From: Nocardia niigatensis NBRC 100131
GTDB taxonomy: Bacteria; Actinomycetota; Actinomycetes; Mycobacteriales; Mycobacteriaceae
Length of the DNA stretch: 64,000 nt
Assembly (NCBI RefSeq): GCF_000308655.1
Contig: NZ_BAGC01000041.1
Span: 62,001-126,000, forward strand
Direction: 5' to 3'
Part shown: piece after piece, positions 47,672 through 57,419 of the stretch
How positions within the stretch are numbered: position 1 is the first letter of the stretch
How the letters are laid out: each line of letters begins with the position of its first letter
The notes under the pieces: model-generated
Database searches by the model: none
Told to the model about the DNA's origin: nothing
The model's input: only the letters and a program-made list of their open reading frames with translations
Program-made: the position numbers and the translations under genes

Positions 47672-48757
47672 TTGGTAATCGAGACGGTACGGCCCCGGTG
47701 GGCGGTGCGTGAGACCCCGCTCCCAGTGATCGCCGAATCCGCGCCTGTGCGCGGCAGCGAGTACGCGGCCCTGTTGCGGCGCGTGCGGCAGGCCGGCCTG
47801 CTGGAGCGGCGCACGCGGTACTACGGGTGGAAAACCGGTTTCACCGCACTGGCTTTCGCGGCGGGATGGGCGGCGTTGTGGTTGGTGGGTGACTCGTGGT
47901 GGCAGCTGGGGCCCGCGGTCTGCCTGGCCGCGGTGTTCGCGCAGCTCGCGTTCCTCGGACATGATGCCGGGCACAAGCAGATCTTCCGGACCCGGCGGGC
48001 CAATCACTGGTACGGGCTCATCGTGGGCAATCTCGCCACCGGGGTGAGCATCGGCTGGTGGACCAGCAACCACAATCGTCACCACGCGCACCCCAATACC
48101 GAGGGCGACGACCCCGACGTCGCAGGCATCCTGGCCCACTCCAATGAGCGGGCCGCCCGCGGGAAAGGCTGGCGGCGCTTCGTCTTCCGCTATCAGGCCT
48201 GGCTCTTCTTCCCGATGCTGCTGCTCGAGGCGGGCAGTCTGCACTATTCGAGCGTGCGAGCCGTGGTGAATTGGCCTATCCCGCACCGCATTCGGGAGGG
48301 CGCGTTCCTCGCCGCACACGCGATCGCCTATTCCGCCGCGGTGTTCCTGACATTGTCACCGGTCAAGGCACTGGTCTTCATCGCTGTGCAGCAAGGTCTT
48401 TTCGGGTTCTACATGGGTTGTACCTTCGCGCCCAATCACAAAGGCATGACAGTGCTTCCCGAAGGTGACAACACCGACTTCCTCCGCCGCCAGGTCCTGA
48501 CCGCCCGCAACGTCCGCGGCGGTCCGCTGATCGACCTCGCCCTGGGCGGCCTCAACTACCAGATCGAGCACCACCTCTTCCCCTCCATGCCCCGCCCGTC
48601 CCTCCGCGCCGCCCAACCCTACGTCCGAGCGTTCTGCGCCGAACGGGCCATCCCCTACGCCGAGACCTCCCTGCGAACCTCCTACAGCCAGGCCCTGCAG
48701 CACCTCAACACCGTAGGCCGTGGTCTTTCGACCGCCGGTCAGAGGGCGAGGGAGTAG
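47672..48757 (+). CDS. Membrane fatty acid desaturase (DesA3/linoleoyl-CoA desaturase type)
   Basis: A 361-residue integral-membrane diiron desaturase. The three histidine boxes are intact: HDAGH near residue 92, HNRHH near 130 and QIEHH near 297. Hydrophobic segments lie at about 50-90 and 205-250. This group introduces double bonds in acyl-CoAs using a separate ferredoxin reductase, which is not encoded nearby. The TTG at 47672 is a weakly supported start; a GTG a few codons downstream could be used. Confidence 0.9.
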   Translation: MVIETVRPRWAVRETPLPVIAESAPVRGSEYAALLRRVRQAGLLERRTRYYGWKTGFTALAFAAGWAALWLVGDSWWQLGPAVCLAAVFAQLAFLGHDAGHKQIFRTRRANHWYGLIVGNLATGVSIGWWTSNHNRHHAHPNTEGDDPDVAGILAHSNERAARGKGWRRFVFRYQAWLFFPMLLLEAGSLHYSSVRAVVNWPIPHRIREGAFLAAHAIAYSAAVFLTLSPVKALVFIAVQQGLFGFYMGCTFAPNHKGMTVLPEGDNTDFLRRQVLTARNVRGGPLIDLALGGLNYQIEHHLFPSMPRPSLRAAQPYVRAFCAERAIPYAETSLRTSYSQALQHLNTVGRGLSTAGQRARE

Positions 48758-49035
48758 CCGCCGTTGACCGGGATGGTCTGGCCGGTGATTCAGCTCGCCG
48801 CGCCCGACACCAGGAACAGCACCCTATCGGCGGCGTCCTCGGGCTCGGCCGACGCGGCGCACGATGTAGTTCGACAGCACCCGCTTCGCGAGCTCCTCGT
48901 CCGCGATCCGGTCCGCGATGGCGGGCGTGCGGGTCGCCCCGAGCGCGATGCAGTTGGCGGTGATCCCGCAGCGGCCGCCCAGCCGGGCCATGGCGCGGGC
49001 GAAGCCCTCGATGGCGCGCGGCGCCAGGGGCTCGC
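48739..49035 (-). pseudogene. 3' remnant of an SDR gene with a frameshift and a nonsense mutation
   Basis: On the minus strand, EGFARAMARLGGRCGITANC and ADEELAKRVLSNYIVRR are followed, after a frameshift near 48858, by AEPEDAADRVLFLVSGAAS, an in-frame TGA (48790-48792) where Trp is expected, and ITGQTIPVNGGYSLAL with a normal stop. That is the C-terminal half of a classical SDR. The catalytic half is absent: the segment abuts the stop of the double TetR gene. Confidence 0.8.
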
Positions 49036-50265
49036 TCAGTGTTCCGGGGGCAGCCCCAGCAGGCGCGCGCCGACGGCGAGCACCCGCTCCCGGGTGCCGG
49101 GCGCGTCCCGCAACCGCCTCGACAGCGCGACGTCATTGGCGATGTGGATGGCCGACTGCACGCGCACCCGCGCGGTGGTGGCGTCCAGGCCGGGGAGCAC
49201 CCGGCGCAGCAGCTGCACCCACTCGGCGATGTACTGGTGCTGGATGACCCGCACCCGATGGCCTTGCGGCTCGGGCAGTTCGACGACCTCGGTGAGCAGC
49301 AGCCGGACATCGGCCGGGCGCTCCAGGGCGAAATCGGTGTAGCCGGCCAGCACTCGGCGCAGCCCGTCGGCCTCGTCCCCGGCCTCCTGCAGCGCGCGCT
49401 CCAGATCGCGCTGCAACCATTCGTTGGCGCGCAGGAACGTCGCCTCGAGGATCTCGACCTTGCCCGCGAAGTGGTTGTAGAGGCTGGGGCCCGCGATGCC
49501 CACCGCGCGGCCGATATCGTCCATGCCGACATTCGAAAACCCTTGCTCGGCAAAGAGTTCGGTAGCGGTAGCCAGGATCGCGGTGCGCCGGGCGGTCACG
49601 GTCACGCCCGAGCGGGCGGGCGCGCGCGGCGTGGGCGTTCCCGCCGGGGTCTCGCTGTCGACGGCGATGAGCATCAGCCGCTCCACCAAGCGGGTCAGGC
49701 GGTCGTCGGGCATCTGGATGGTCTGGAAGGAGATCCCGGTCATGACACCCAGCACGCAGGCAGCCAGAAATTCCGAATCGGCCGTGCCCACATCGAGGCG
49801 CCGCGCCCGGATCAGCGAGGCAAGATTCGCCAGCACCTGCCCGATCCGCTGTCCGGCCGCGTCCCGATCCTCGGGCGTGAGATAGCGGGACTCGCGGTGC
49901 CAGATCACCCCGAGACTCCGGTCCCGCACGGTGGCCCGCGCCGCGGCCGCGGCCAGATCCTCGGCAGTGGCCTCCGCGAGCTGCTCCCGCACCCGGTCGA
50001 TGGAGGCCAGCACCACCGCGGCCAGCACCTTCTGCTTGGACCGGAAGTGCCGATACAGCGCGGACGGGCTCATGGCGACCGCCTCGGCGATGCCACTCAT
50101 GCTGGTGCGCGCGAACCCGTCCCGGTAGAACAGCGCGTCGGCCGCCTCGACGATCAGCTCCCGCCGATTGGCCGGGCGGGTGCCACGGGCCGGGCGCTCA
50201 CCGGTCGCCGTCATCACCTGTTCCTGTCCTGGGTTCGCTGTCGCGGGCACTGCGGTCACTGCCAC
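49036..50265 (-). CDS. TetR regulator with two complete TetR modules
   Basis: A 409-residue protein made of two TetR units in tandem. The first HTH is at about residues 33-80 (ADALFYRDGFARTSMSGIAE, SPSALYRHFRSK) and the second at about 225-275 (ATELFAEQGFSNVGMDDIGR, AGPSLYNHFAGK), each followed by its own helical ligand domain. The frame is continuous. An internal ATG at 50214 is an alternative start. Position beside FadD, lipid-transfer thiolase and SDR remnants suggests control of acyl-CoA or steroid degradation genes (inference). Double TetR proteins exist in actinomycetes but are much less common than single-module ones. Confidence 0.88.
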   Translation of the reverse strand: MAVTAVPATANPGQEQVMTATGERPARGTRPANRRELIVEAADALFYRDGFARTSMSGIAEAVAMSPSALYRHFRSKQKVLAAVVLASIDRVREQLAEATAEDLAAAAARATVRDRSLGVIWHRESRYLTPEDRDAAGQRIGQVLANLASLIRARRLDVGTADSEFLAACVLGVMTGISFQTIQMPDDRLTRLVERLMLIAVDSETPAGTPTPRAPARSGVTVTARRTAILATATELFAEQGFSNVGMDDIGRAVGIAGPSLYNHFAGKVEILEATFLRANEWLQRDLERALQEAGDEADGLRRVLAGYTDFALERPADVRLLLTEVVELPEPQGHRVRVIQHQYIAEWVQLLRRVLPGLDATTARVRVQSAIHIANDVALSRRLRDAPGTRERVLAVGARLLGLPPEH

Positions 50266-50318
50266 GATCCTGCCACTGCGCGCAGCGGGCGCGGCGCGCG
50301 GTGGCCGCGTACCGCCGG

Positions 50319-50381
50319 CTACATGTTGAAGCCGCCGCCGCAGACCAGGGTCTGCGCGCTGACGGACGGGTTCACGGGCAT
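50319..50381 (-). pseudogene. C-terminal tail of another SDR gene
   Basis: The minus-strand frame ends VSAQTLVCGGGFNM followed by TAG. This matches the V-[ST]-x-Q-T-L-x-V-x-GG-F end of SDR proteins. Only about 15 codons remain, squeezed between the TetR gene and the thiolase stop. Confidence 0.45.
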
Positions 50382-50382
50382 C

Positions 50383-51567
50383 TCAGCCCACCTTCTGATA
50401 CATGGTCACCACAGCCGCGCCACCCAGGCCGATATTGTGCTGCAACGCGATTCGCGCGCCCTCCACCTGCCGGGCGCCGGCGGCGCCGCGCAGCTGCCAG
50501 ACCAGCTCCGCGCACTGCGCCAGGCCGGTCGCGCCGAGCGGATGCCCCTTCGACAGCAGCCCGCCCGACGGGTTGGTGACCACCCGGCCGCCGTAGGTGT
50601 TGTCGCCGTCGGCGATGAACTTCTCGGCCGTGCCCTCGGGGGTGAGTCCGAGCGCCTCGTAGGTGAGCAGTTCGTTGGTGGTGAAGCAGTCGTGCAGCTC
50701 CACCACCGGGATGTCGCGCGCGTCCACGCCGGTCTCCTCGTAGACGCGGTGCGCGGCCGCCCGCGACATGTCGTAGCCGACCAGGGACAGCATCGAGTCG
50801 TCGCCGAAGGTGGAGGCGCGGTCGGTCGTCATGGCCTGCGCGGAAATGATCACGTCCGAACGCAATCCGTGACGACGGGCGAAGTCCGCGCTGACCAGGA
50901 CGGCCGCGGCCGCGCCGCAGGTGGGCGGACAGCACTGCAAACGAGTCAGGGGGCCGTAAATCCGCGGCGAGGCCAGTACCTCCTCGACGGTGACCGGAGC
51001 GCGGAACACCGCGTAAGGGTTGTTGGCGGCATGCTTGCGAGCCTTGACCGCGATGCGCGCGAACACGGCCGGATCCATGTCGTGCTTCTCGGCGTACTCG
51101 CGGCCCGCGCCGCCGAAGAACTGTGCCGCGAAGGGGGCGTCGCTCTCGCCCTGAAGGCGGTGCGCCACCTCGTCGAAGCGCTCGAACGGGGTCGGCCGGT
51201 CGGTGTAGCCCATGGCCAGCGCGCCGCGCTGCATCTGCTCGAAACCCAAGGCCAGCACCACATCCACGACGCCGTGGGCGATGGCCTGGCGGGCCAGGAA
51301 CAGTGCCGAGGATCCGGTCGAGCAGTTGTTGTTGACATTCACCACCGGAATTCCGGTGGTGCCCACCCGGTACAGCGCGGCCTGCCCGGCGGTGGAGTCG
51401 CCGTAGACGTAGCCGGCGTAGGCCTGCTGCACGGCTGTGTAGTCGAGGCCCGCGTCGGCGAGCGCGGCGCGGACCGCCCGCTCGCCCATGACGTCGTAGC
51501 TCTCGGTGCGGCTCGGCGTGGTGAACGGAATCATGCCCACACCGGCGACGACAACGCGATCTGTCAT
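50383..51567 (-). CDS. Lipid-transfer protein / SCP-x-type thiolase
   Basis: A 394-residue thiolase-superfamily protein of the Ltp type used in steroid and branched-acid side-chain degradation. ATG 51567 starts MTDRVVVAGVGMIPFTTPSR. The nucleophilic Cys82 lies in NVNNNCSTGSSALF, the HDCF motif in VELHDCFTTNELL near 283 and GHPLGATG near 336. It acts as thiolase or, in Ltp2-like forms, as aldolase; which one cannot be decided here. It precedes SDR remnants and follows fadD on the same strand. Confidence 0.88.
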   Translation of the reverse strand: MTDRVVVAGVGMIPFTTPSRTESYDVMGERAVRAALADAGLDYTAVQQAYAGYVYGDSTAGQAALYRVGTTGIPVVNVNNNCSTGSSALFLARQAIAHGVVDVVLALGFEQMQRGALAMGYTDRPTPFERFDEVAHRLQGESDAPFAAQFFGGAGREYAEKHDMDPAVFARIAVKARKHAANNPYAVFRAPVTVEEVLASPRIYGPLTRLQCCPPTCGAAAAVLVSADFARRHGLRSDVIISAQAMTTDRASTFGDDSMLSLVGYDMSRAAAHRVYEETGVDARDIPVVELHDCFTTNELLTYEALGLTPEGTAEKFIADGDNTYGGRVVTNPSGGLLSKGHPLGATGLAQCAELVWQLRGAAGARQVEGARIALQHNIGLGGAAVVTMYQKVG

Positions 51568-51580
51568 CGGAACTCCCAAA

Positions 51581-51593
51581 CTCAAAAACTAAC
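51581..51593 (-). promoter_or_regulatory. CTCAAA..ACTAAC motif upstream of the thiolase gene
   Basis: CTCAAAAACTAAC lies 14 bases upstream of ATG 51567. Nearly the same motif, CTCAAACTAAC, lies upstream of fadD at 53212-53222, at a similar distance from the start. A shared regulator site is possible. Confidence 0.35.
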
Positions 51594-51649
51594 CTTGATT
51601 CACATAGAACAGCACGCGCGGGCCCGGCCGACAAGGGCGCAGACCCGGG

Positions 51650-53197
<1,548 letters not shown>

Positions 53198-53211
53198 CCC
53201 ACTCTCCCAGC

Positions 53212-53222
53212 CTCAAACTAAC
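53212..53222 (-). promoter_or_regulatory. CTCAAACTAAC motif upstream of fadD
   Basis: Located 15 bases upstream of ATG 53197; companion of the motif at 51581. A run TCTTAGAGAGAGAGTAG follows at 53234-53250. Confidence 0.35.
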
Positions 53223-53544
53223 GGCCATTCTCTTAGAGAGAGAGTAGAAGTGACCCGGGTCACGACGCAAGAGCGCGTGGCCCGGGATCGCGATTCCGGG
53301 CGTCCCGATCCGGCGCGCGCCCTGCCCACGGACGGCGATGCCGGCCGGTGGGACACCTCCAGGTCAGTCCATACCCCGACAGGCCGGTGGGTGCATTTGG
53401 ACCCCAACCAGTCGAATGATGCTGCCGCCCTTGATAATTCGCCGATAATTCGGCGAAATAGATGGTTTTGCAGCGCATATCACGCAGCGATAGACCCCAT
53501 TCGAGCCTCCCCTTCAATCCGATCGGTATACCGACGGCGGGGGC
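53223..53544. other. Upstream region of fadD without a recognisable gene
   Basis: 322 bases holding the presumed fadD promoter and a relatively AT-rich patch around 53430-53480. No frame here has coding-like codon use. Confidence 0.45.
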
Positions 53545-53925
53545 GTGCGGCGACGGGTAGCCGCGGCGGCATCGTCGAATGCGCCGCCGCCAGGGGACGA
53601 CCTGTTGCGCGCCTCGCCCGCGGCCATGGACGAGGCCTGGGCGACAGACGAATTCGCGTTGGACCCGCGCCGGCGATGACGGCCTACTGCGCAGTACCTA
53701 TCCCCTACGAGGTACGACGGCGCGTCGAGGCCGGGCGTCCGGTGGTGTCGGCGATCTTCGTGACGCCCTGCCCGCCCGGGTTCACGGTGCTTCCCGGACA
53801 GGAGTTCAGCAAGGCCATCCTCAATGGATGCCCTCGACATCAAGGAGAACCACGGCTTCGACCACACCCTCGGCTACCGGGTGTTCATAGACGAAGCCCT
53901 GGAGCGTGCGCCTCAGTGGTCGTGA
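53545..53925 (+). pseudogene. Two overlapping small frames, the second frameshifted; unrecognised
   Basis: A frame from GTG 53545 ends LLRASPAAMDEAWATDEFAL plus five residues at TGA 53677, overlapping by ATGA the ATG at 53676 of a second frame (MTAYCAVPIPYEVRRRVEAG onward). The second frame has GC-rich third positions until about 53823, then switches to A/T thirds; the +1 shifted frame from ATG 53824 (MDALDIKENHGFDHTLGYRV) continues with GC-rich thirds to TGA 53925. This looks like one small two-gene unit whose second gene suffered a frameshift. The end overlaps the convergent slyD gene by 13 bases. No family was recognised. Confidence 0.4.
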
Positions 53926-54398
53926 TCGTCCTCGCCGTGCGGGTGGCCGTGGGCGAGTTCGTCCTCGCTGGCGTCGCGGATGTCGACGACCTTGACGGTG
54001 AAGTGCAGTCGCTGACCGGCCAGCGGATGATTGGCGTCGATGGTGACCTCGTCGCCGTCGATCTGACGAACCGTGACGATCTGGGAGTCGCCGTCCGGAG
54101 CCTCGGCGTGGAACTCCATGCCGGGCTCGAGCTCGTCCACGCCCTGGAACATGTCACGGGGCACGGCACTCACCAGTTCGGCCAGGTACTCGCCGTAGGC
54201 GTCCTCGGGCTCGACCACGACGACCAGTTCGTCGCCGGTGCTCTTGCCCTCGAGGGCCTGCTCCAGACCGGGCACGATGTTGTCCGCGCCGTGCAGGTAG
54301 ACCAGCGGCGCCTCGCCGACGGAAGTGTCCAGCACCTCGCCGTCATCGGCCTTCAGCGTGTACTCGATGGAGACAACCTTGTCAGCGGCGATCGACAT
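53913..54398 (-). CDS. slyD: SlyD-type FKBP peptidyl-prolyl isomerase
   Basis: A 161-residue prolyl isomerase and metallochaperone-like protein. The FKBP domain carries the insert-in-flap arrangement: VVSIEYTLKADDGEVLDTSV at the N-terminus, GADNIVPGLEQALEGKSTGD near residue 36, an IF domain from about 70 to 125, and NHPLAGQRLHFTVKVVDIRD near 123. The tail HGHPHGEDDHDH is His/Asp-rich and probably binds nickel or zinc, as in SlyD. Cytoplasmic. Confidence 0.93.
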   Translation of the reverse strand: MSIAADKVVSIEYTLKADDGEVLDTSVGEAPLVYLHGADNIVPGLEQALEGKSTGDELVVVVEPEDAYGEYLAELVSAVPRDMFQGVDELEPGMEFHAEAPDGDSQIVTVRQIDGDEVTIDANHPLAGQRLHFTVKVVDIRDASEDELAHGHPHGEDDHDH

Positions 54399-54559
54399 GG
54401 CGGTAACCCTTTCACAGAGGAATCCGGACCGCGCAAATGTATCCCGACATTCCTCACCCGATCACAGCGGCGGACCCGAGGCAGGCGTTCACCAACTTTC
54501 CACCGCCGGATCGGCGTGTCCGGCGGGCGCCCGATCACCACCACTGCTAGAAACCCATC

Positions 54560-55450
54560 GTGCCCGATGCATTTTGGCGTTTCGTTGCCGCACTGTCCGT
54601 TTCCGCCTCCGCGGTCGTCGCGCCCGCGACCGCGCTCGCCGCACCACCGTCGACGTCCGGCTGCGCGACGGCCCTGTCACCCGCCGAGAACGACGACATC
54701 GCCCGGCTCTCCGATACCGGCACGCTCGCCGGTGGCGACGAGCTGGCCCTGCTCGACGACGCCGTGTCCCGCGATCACCGGATCACCCAGATCCTGGAGG
54801 AGCACGCCGACCGCCGCGGCGCCTTTGCGACCGGTCTGGATGTCGTCGAGCAGCAGGCGGTGATGCCGCTGCAGCACGATCCACGGAACTTCGCCGACCC
54901 CGAATACGCGCACCGGATCAGCTTCGATCTGCTGCGCCGGTTCCTCGACAATGTGCACGCCGAATTCAGCGGCGGCACAGCGGAACCGCACTGGGCCAAC
55001 TACTTCGCGCTCGCCGCCGACTGCGCCGCCTCTCCCGGCCGCATCGCGATGGCAGGCTACGACGCGCACCTGGTCGTGGATTTGCCCCGGGCGGTCGCCG
55101 AGGCCGGATCGACACCGGACAATGCCGGCGATTACTTCAAGATCGTCGCCACCATCGCCGGGACCGGTGACGTCATCACCGAGCGGACCGACGGGATCTA
55201 CCACGCCGATATCGGCCCGCTGTGGCGCTTCTACTTCTTCGGCGAGGGACTCGACCAGGTGCTCGGCAAGGGCGTCGCCACCAAGCCGCTGCTGGTCGCC
55301 GCCGATCTCGGGGCCAATGTGACGATCTTCGCCAACGGGCTCGCCCTCCAGAATCCCGCGCTGACGCAGGTGACTGCCGCGGAGATCGAACTGGAACACC
55401 AGACTGCGGAACGCGCCTTCGACATCATGGCCCAGCTCGACGGAATCTGA
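54560..55450 (+). CDS. Secreted DUF5995-family protein
   Basis: A 296-residue exported protein. GTG 54560 gives a signal peptide ending ATALAAPPSTSGC; a cysteine follows the AxA but there is no clear lipobox. The mature part contains HWANYFALAADCAASPGRIA and GYDAHLVVDLPRAVAEAG near residues 140-175, the core of the DUF5995 family, whose function is unknown. Monocistronic. Confidence 0.7.
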   Translation: MPDAFWRFVAALSVSASAVVAPATALAAPPSTSGCATALSPAENDDIARLSDTGTLAGGDELALLDDAVSRDHRITQILEEHADRRGAFATGLDVVEQQAVMPLQHDPRNFADPEYAHRISFDLLRRFLDNVHAEFSGGTAEPHWANYFALAADCAASPGRIAMAGYDAHLVVDLPRAVAEAGSTPDNAGDYFKIVATIAGTGDVITERTDGIYHADIGPLWRFYFFGEGLDQVLGKGVATKPLLVAADLGANVTIFANGLALQNPALTQVTAAEIELEHQTAERAFDIMAQLDGI

Positions 55451-55609
55451 CCCTCGGTTCGAGGGAATCCGATTGGCATATCCAAGAAATTCGATCCCGC
55501 ATCGCGAATCATGTTCCCTGCGAACACACATATCGGATCAGGCATCCGAAGCGACACTGCCGCAACAGTATTGCGATTCTGATCAAGGCGGCGTGGCATG
55601 CTGTGAGGC

Positions 55610-56788
55610 GTGTCGACGATCGCCCTGTACTACCCCTGGATGCGTTTCCGGAATGAGAATTGGCTCAAGCTGGCGATTCTGACCTGGGACTCGGTGGGGC
55701 GGATTCAGCCTCGGCTCACCATGGACGTGGACTCCGACCTGGTGCTGCAGTTGCAGTCGGAGACGGATTTCCTGTTCGGAGTGGAGCCCACCGGCCGGGA
55801 GCTCGTCGCCATCGCGAACGTCTTCCGGGAGATCGTGGATCTGGGCGGCGACGATCTGAGCAAGCGGTACGCCTGGCGGCAGGCCACCGAGGAGGCGACC
55901 GGCGATCGGCACGCCATCTCGGGGCCGCGCCGCGATTTTCCGGGCCTGGTGTGGGTGCACGCCGGGCAGAGCGGGCCGAAAATGGCGCGCACCCTGCTGA
56001 GTTCGTTCGAGGCGGCCGATCTGGCGGTCATCGTGGACGAGGACGACGCCGTCTACGTCGGCCTGCATCCGGCGCTGGCCCGCATCTATCTGACCGCGCT
56101 GGCCGATGTGGTGTCGCAGCATCGGGCCCTCGCCCCGGCAACCGACGATCTCGACGCGCACAGCGCGGTCGGCACCCTCGACCGGCTGTACGAACTGCTG
56201 CTCGACGAGGAGGTGGCCGTCCCGGCGATCGGTGACGTCGAGGGGGCGTACGTCCATCTCGCCGTGGAGGCGTCCATCCGGCCCGACCAGCTGCCCGCGG
56301 TGTCCCTGGCATCCCTGATCGCGTTCCGGGAGCGCTATCGCGGCGAGCTGGCGGCTTTCCGGGCCCATGTGGCGTCGCTGTCGGGCGAACTGGGCGCGAT
56401 CGCGGCCATCGAGGATCCGGTCAGCGCGGAGAAGCATCTGCAGAGTGTCTACAACGCCACCACCAAGCCGCAGCTCGACGAGTTGCAACGGGCGCTGCGA
56501 GCACTGGGCGTCGAATCGAGCATCGGGCTGCTCGGGCTGAAGGTGGATATCAGTGAGGCGGCGGCGGGCACGCTGCTCGGAGCGGGCGCGACCTTCGGGA
56601 TGGCGGCGGGACACCCGGCGGTGGTGGCAGGCAGTGTCGCGGTGGGGGTCGGTTCGTATGTGGCCGATCGCCGGAAGACGCGGCGGAGGGCGCATCGCGA
56701 GTCGCCGGTGTCGTATCTGCTGGCCGTCGACCGGGAATTCTCGGGCCGGACGCTGATCGATCGGATGCGTCGGCGAGCCCCGAGGTGA
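55610..56788 (+). CDS. DUF6236-like protein of unknown function
   Basis: A 392-residue protein opening STIALYYPWMRFRNENWLKL then AILTWDSVGRIQP, which resembles DUF6236 proteins of actinomycetes. The middle is largely helical. Near residues 310-355 two short hydrophobic stretches (AAAGTLLGAGATFGMAAGHP and AVVAGSVAVGVGSYVAD) may form a membrane hairpin, followed by a basic tail. Family roles are unknown; some relatives lie in defence or accessory regions, so a stress or phage-related role cannot be excluded. Confidence 0.7.
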   Translation: MSTIALYYPWMRFRNENWLKLAILTWDSVGRIQPRLTMDVDSDLVLQLQSETDFLFGVEPTGRELVAIANVFREIVDLGGDDLSKRYAWRQATEEATGDRHAISGPRRDFPGLVWVHAGQSGPKMARTLLSSFEAADLAVIVDEDDAVYVGLHPALARIYLTALADVVSQHRALAPATDDLDAHSAVGTLDRLYELLLDEEVAVPAIGDVEGAYVHLAVEASIRPDQLPAVSLASLIAFRERYRGELAAFRAHVASLSGELGAIAAIEDPVSAEKHLQSVYNATTKPQLDELQRALRALGVESSIGLLGLKVDISEAAAGTLLGAGATFGMAAGHPAVVAGSVAVGVGSYVADRRKTRRRAHRESPVSYLLAVDREFSGRTLIDRMRRRAPR

Positions 56789-56792
56789 GATG

Positions 56793-56819
56793 GAAAGCCG
56801 CTGGCTCGCAGCGGCTTTC
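56793..56819. terminator. Bidirectional terminator between convergent genes
   Basis: Perfect 11-bp arms GAAAGCCGCTG and CAGCGGCTTTC with a 5-base loop, 4 bases after the DUF6236 stop and 21 bases from the stop of the opposite gene. The TTTC end gives a short T-rich tail. Confidence 0.8.
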
Positions 56820-56840
56820 GCCTAGCTCCCCTACGTCGAC

Positions 56841-57266
56841 TCAGTGGGCCGAGAGGCTGCTGAGCAGTCCCGCGAGGGGGTTGGAGGCCGAGGAGCCGGT
56901 GCCGCCGCCACCGGTCGGGGTGCAGTCGACGACGTTCACGGTGGTGGTCTTGGTGCTGACCACCTCCTGGGTCGCCTTGAGGGTGTGAGACCCGGTGGTG
57001 GTGGGCGTCCAGCTGAAGGTGGCCTGGCTGTTGGAGACCTTGGAATTGCCGACCTGGGTGTCGTTGTCGCTCAGCGAGACGTCGAACAGGAACGAGGTGG
57101 CGGTGACGTCGACGGTGACGGTGGTGGCCTGGTTCACGCAGACCTGGCTGCCGCTGACGGTGATTCCGGTGACCAGCGCGCTCGCGTTGGGGGCGGTCAG
57201 GGCGGCGACGGCCGCCGCGGCGCCGATCGCCGTCGCGCCGATTCCGGCCCGGCGGGAATTCTTCAT
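56841..57266 (-). CDS. Small secreted Ig-like domain protein
   Basis: A 141-residue exported protein. The signal peptide (MKNSRRAGIGATAIGAAAAV onward) is cleaved near NASALVTG. The mature region is a single beta-sandwich of about 85 residues with a CVNQATTVTVDVT strand and VNVVDC at the end, so the two cysteines may form a disulfide. It ends in a Gly/Ser linker and a short amphipathic tail NPLAGLLSSLSAH. AGGAG precedes ATG 57266. Found widely in Nocardia/Mycobacterium as unnamed secreted proteins. Confidence 0.72.
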   Translation of the reverse strand: MKNSRRAGIGATAIGAAAAVAALTAPNASALVTGITVSGSQVCVNQATTVTVDVTATSFLFDVSLSDNDTQVGNSKVSNSQATFSWTPTTTGSHTLKATQEVVSTKTTTVNVVDCTPTGGGGTGSSASNPLAGLLSSLSAH

Positions 57267-57282
57267 GGTGTGCTCCTCACAT

Positions 57283-57306
57283 ATCGCTCACGACAGGGTG
57301 AGCGAT
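57283..57306. promoter_or_regulatory. 9-bp inverted repeat just upstream of the Ig-like gene
   Basis: ATCGCTCAC and GTGAGCGAT with a 6-base spacer, 17 bases upstream of the start codon; an operator or an mRNA hairpin near the ribosome binding site. Confidence 0.5.
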
Positions 57307-57419
57307 GAGAAACAATAATGCTTCACTGTCTCGCTCGGGCCGGATTGCCCTAACTCGCGGTACCGCACAGGAGGGCGGACCCGCGCGGGCCGAGGACGTT
57401 CCGCGCGGACCGGACCCGC

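Noticed and set aside
53514..53867. 117-codon minus-strand gene upstream of fadD
   Set aside because: No motif, poor codon use and no ribosome binding site; the plus-strand frames have better third-position GC.
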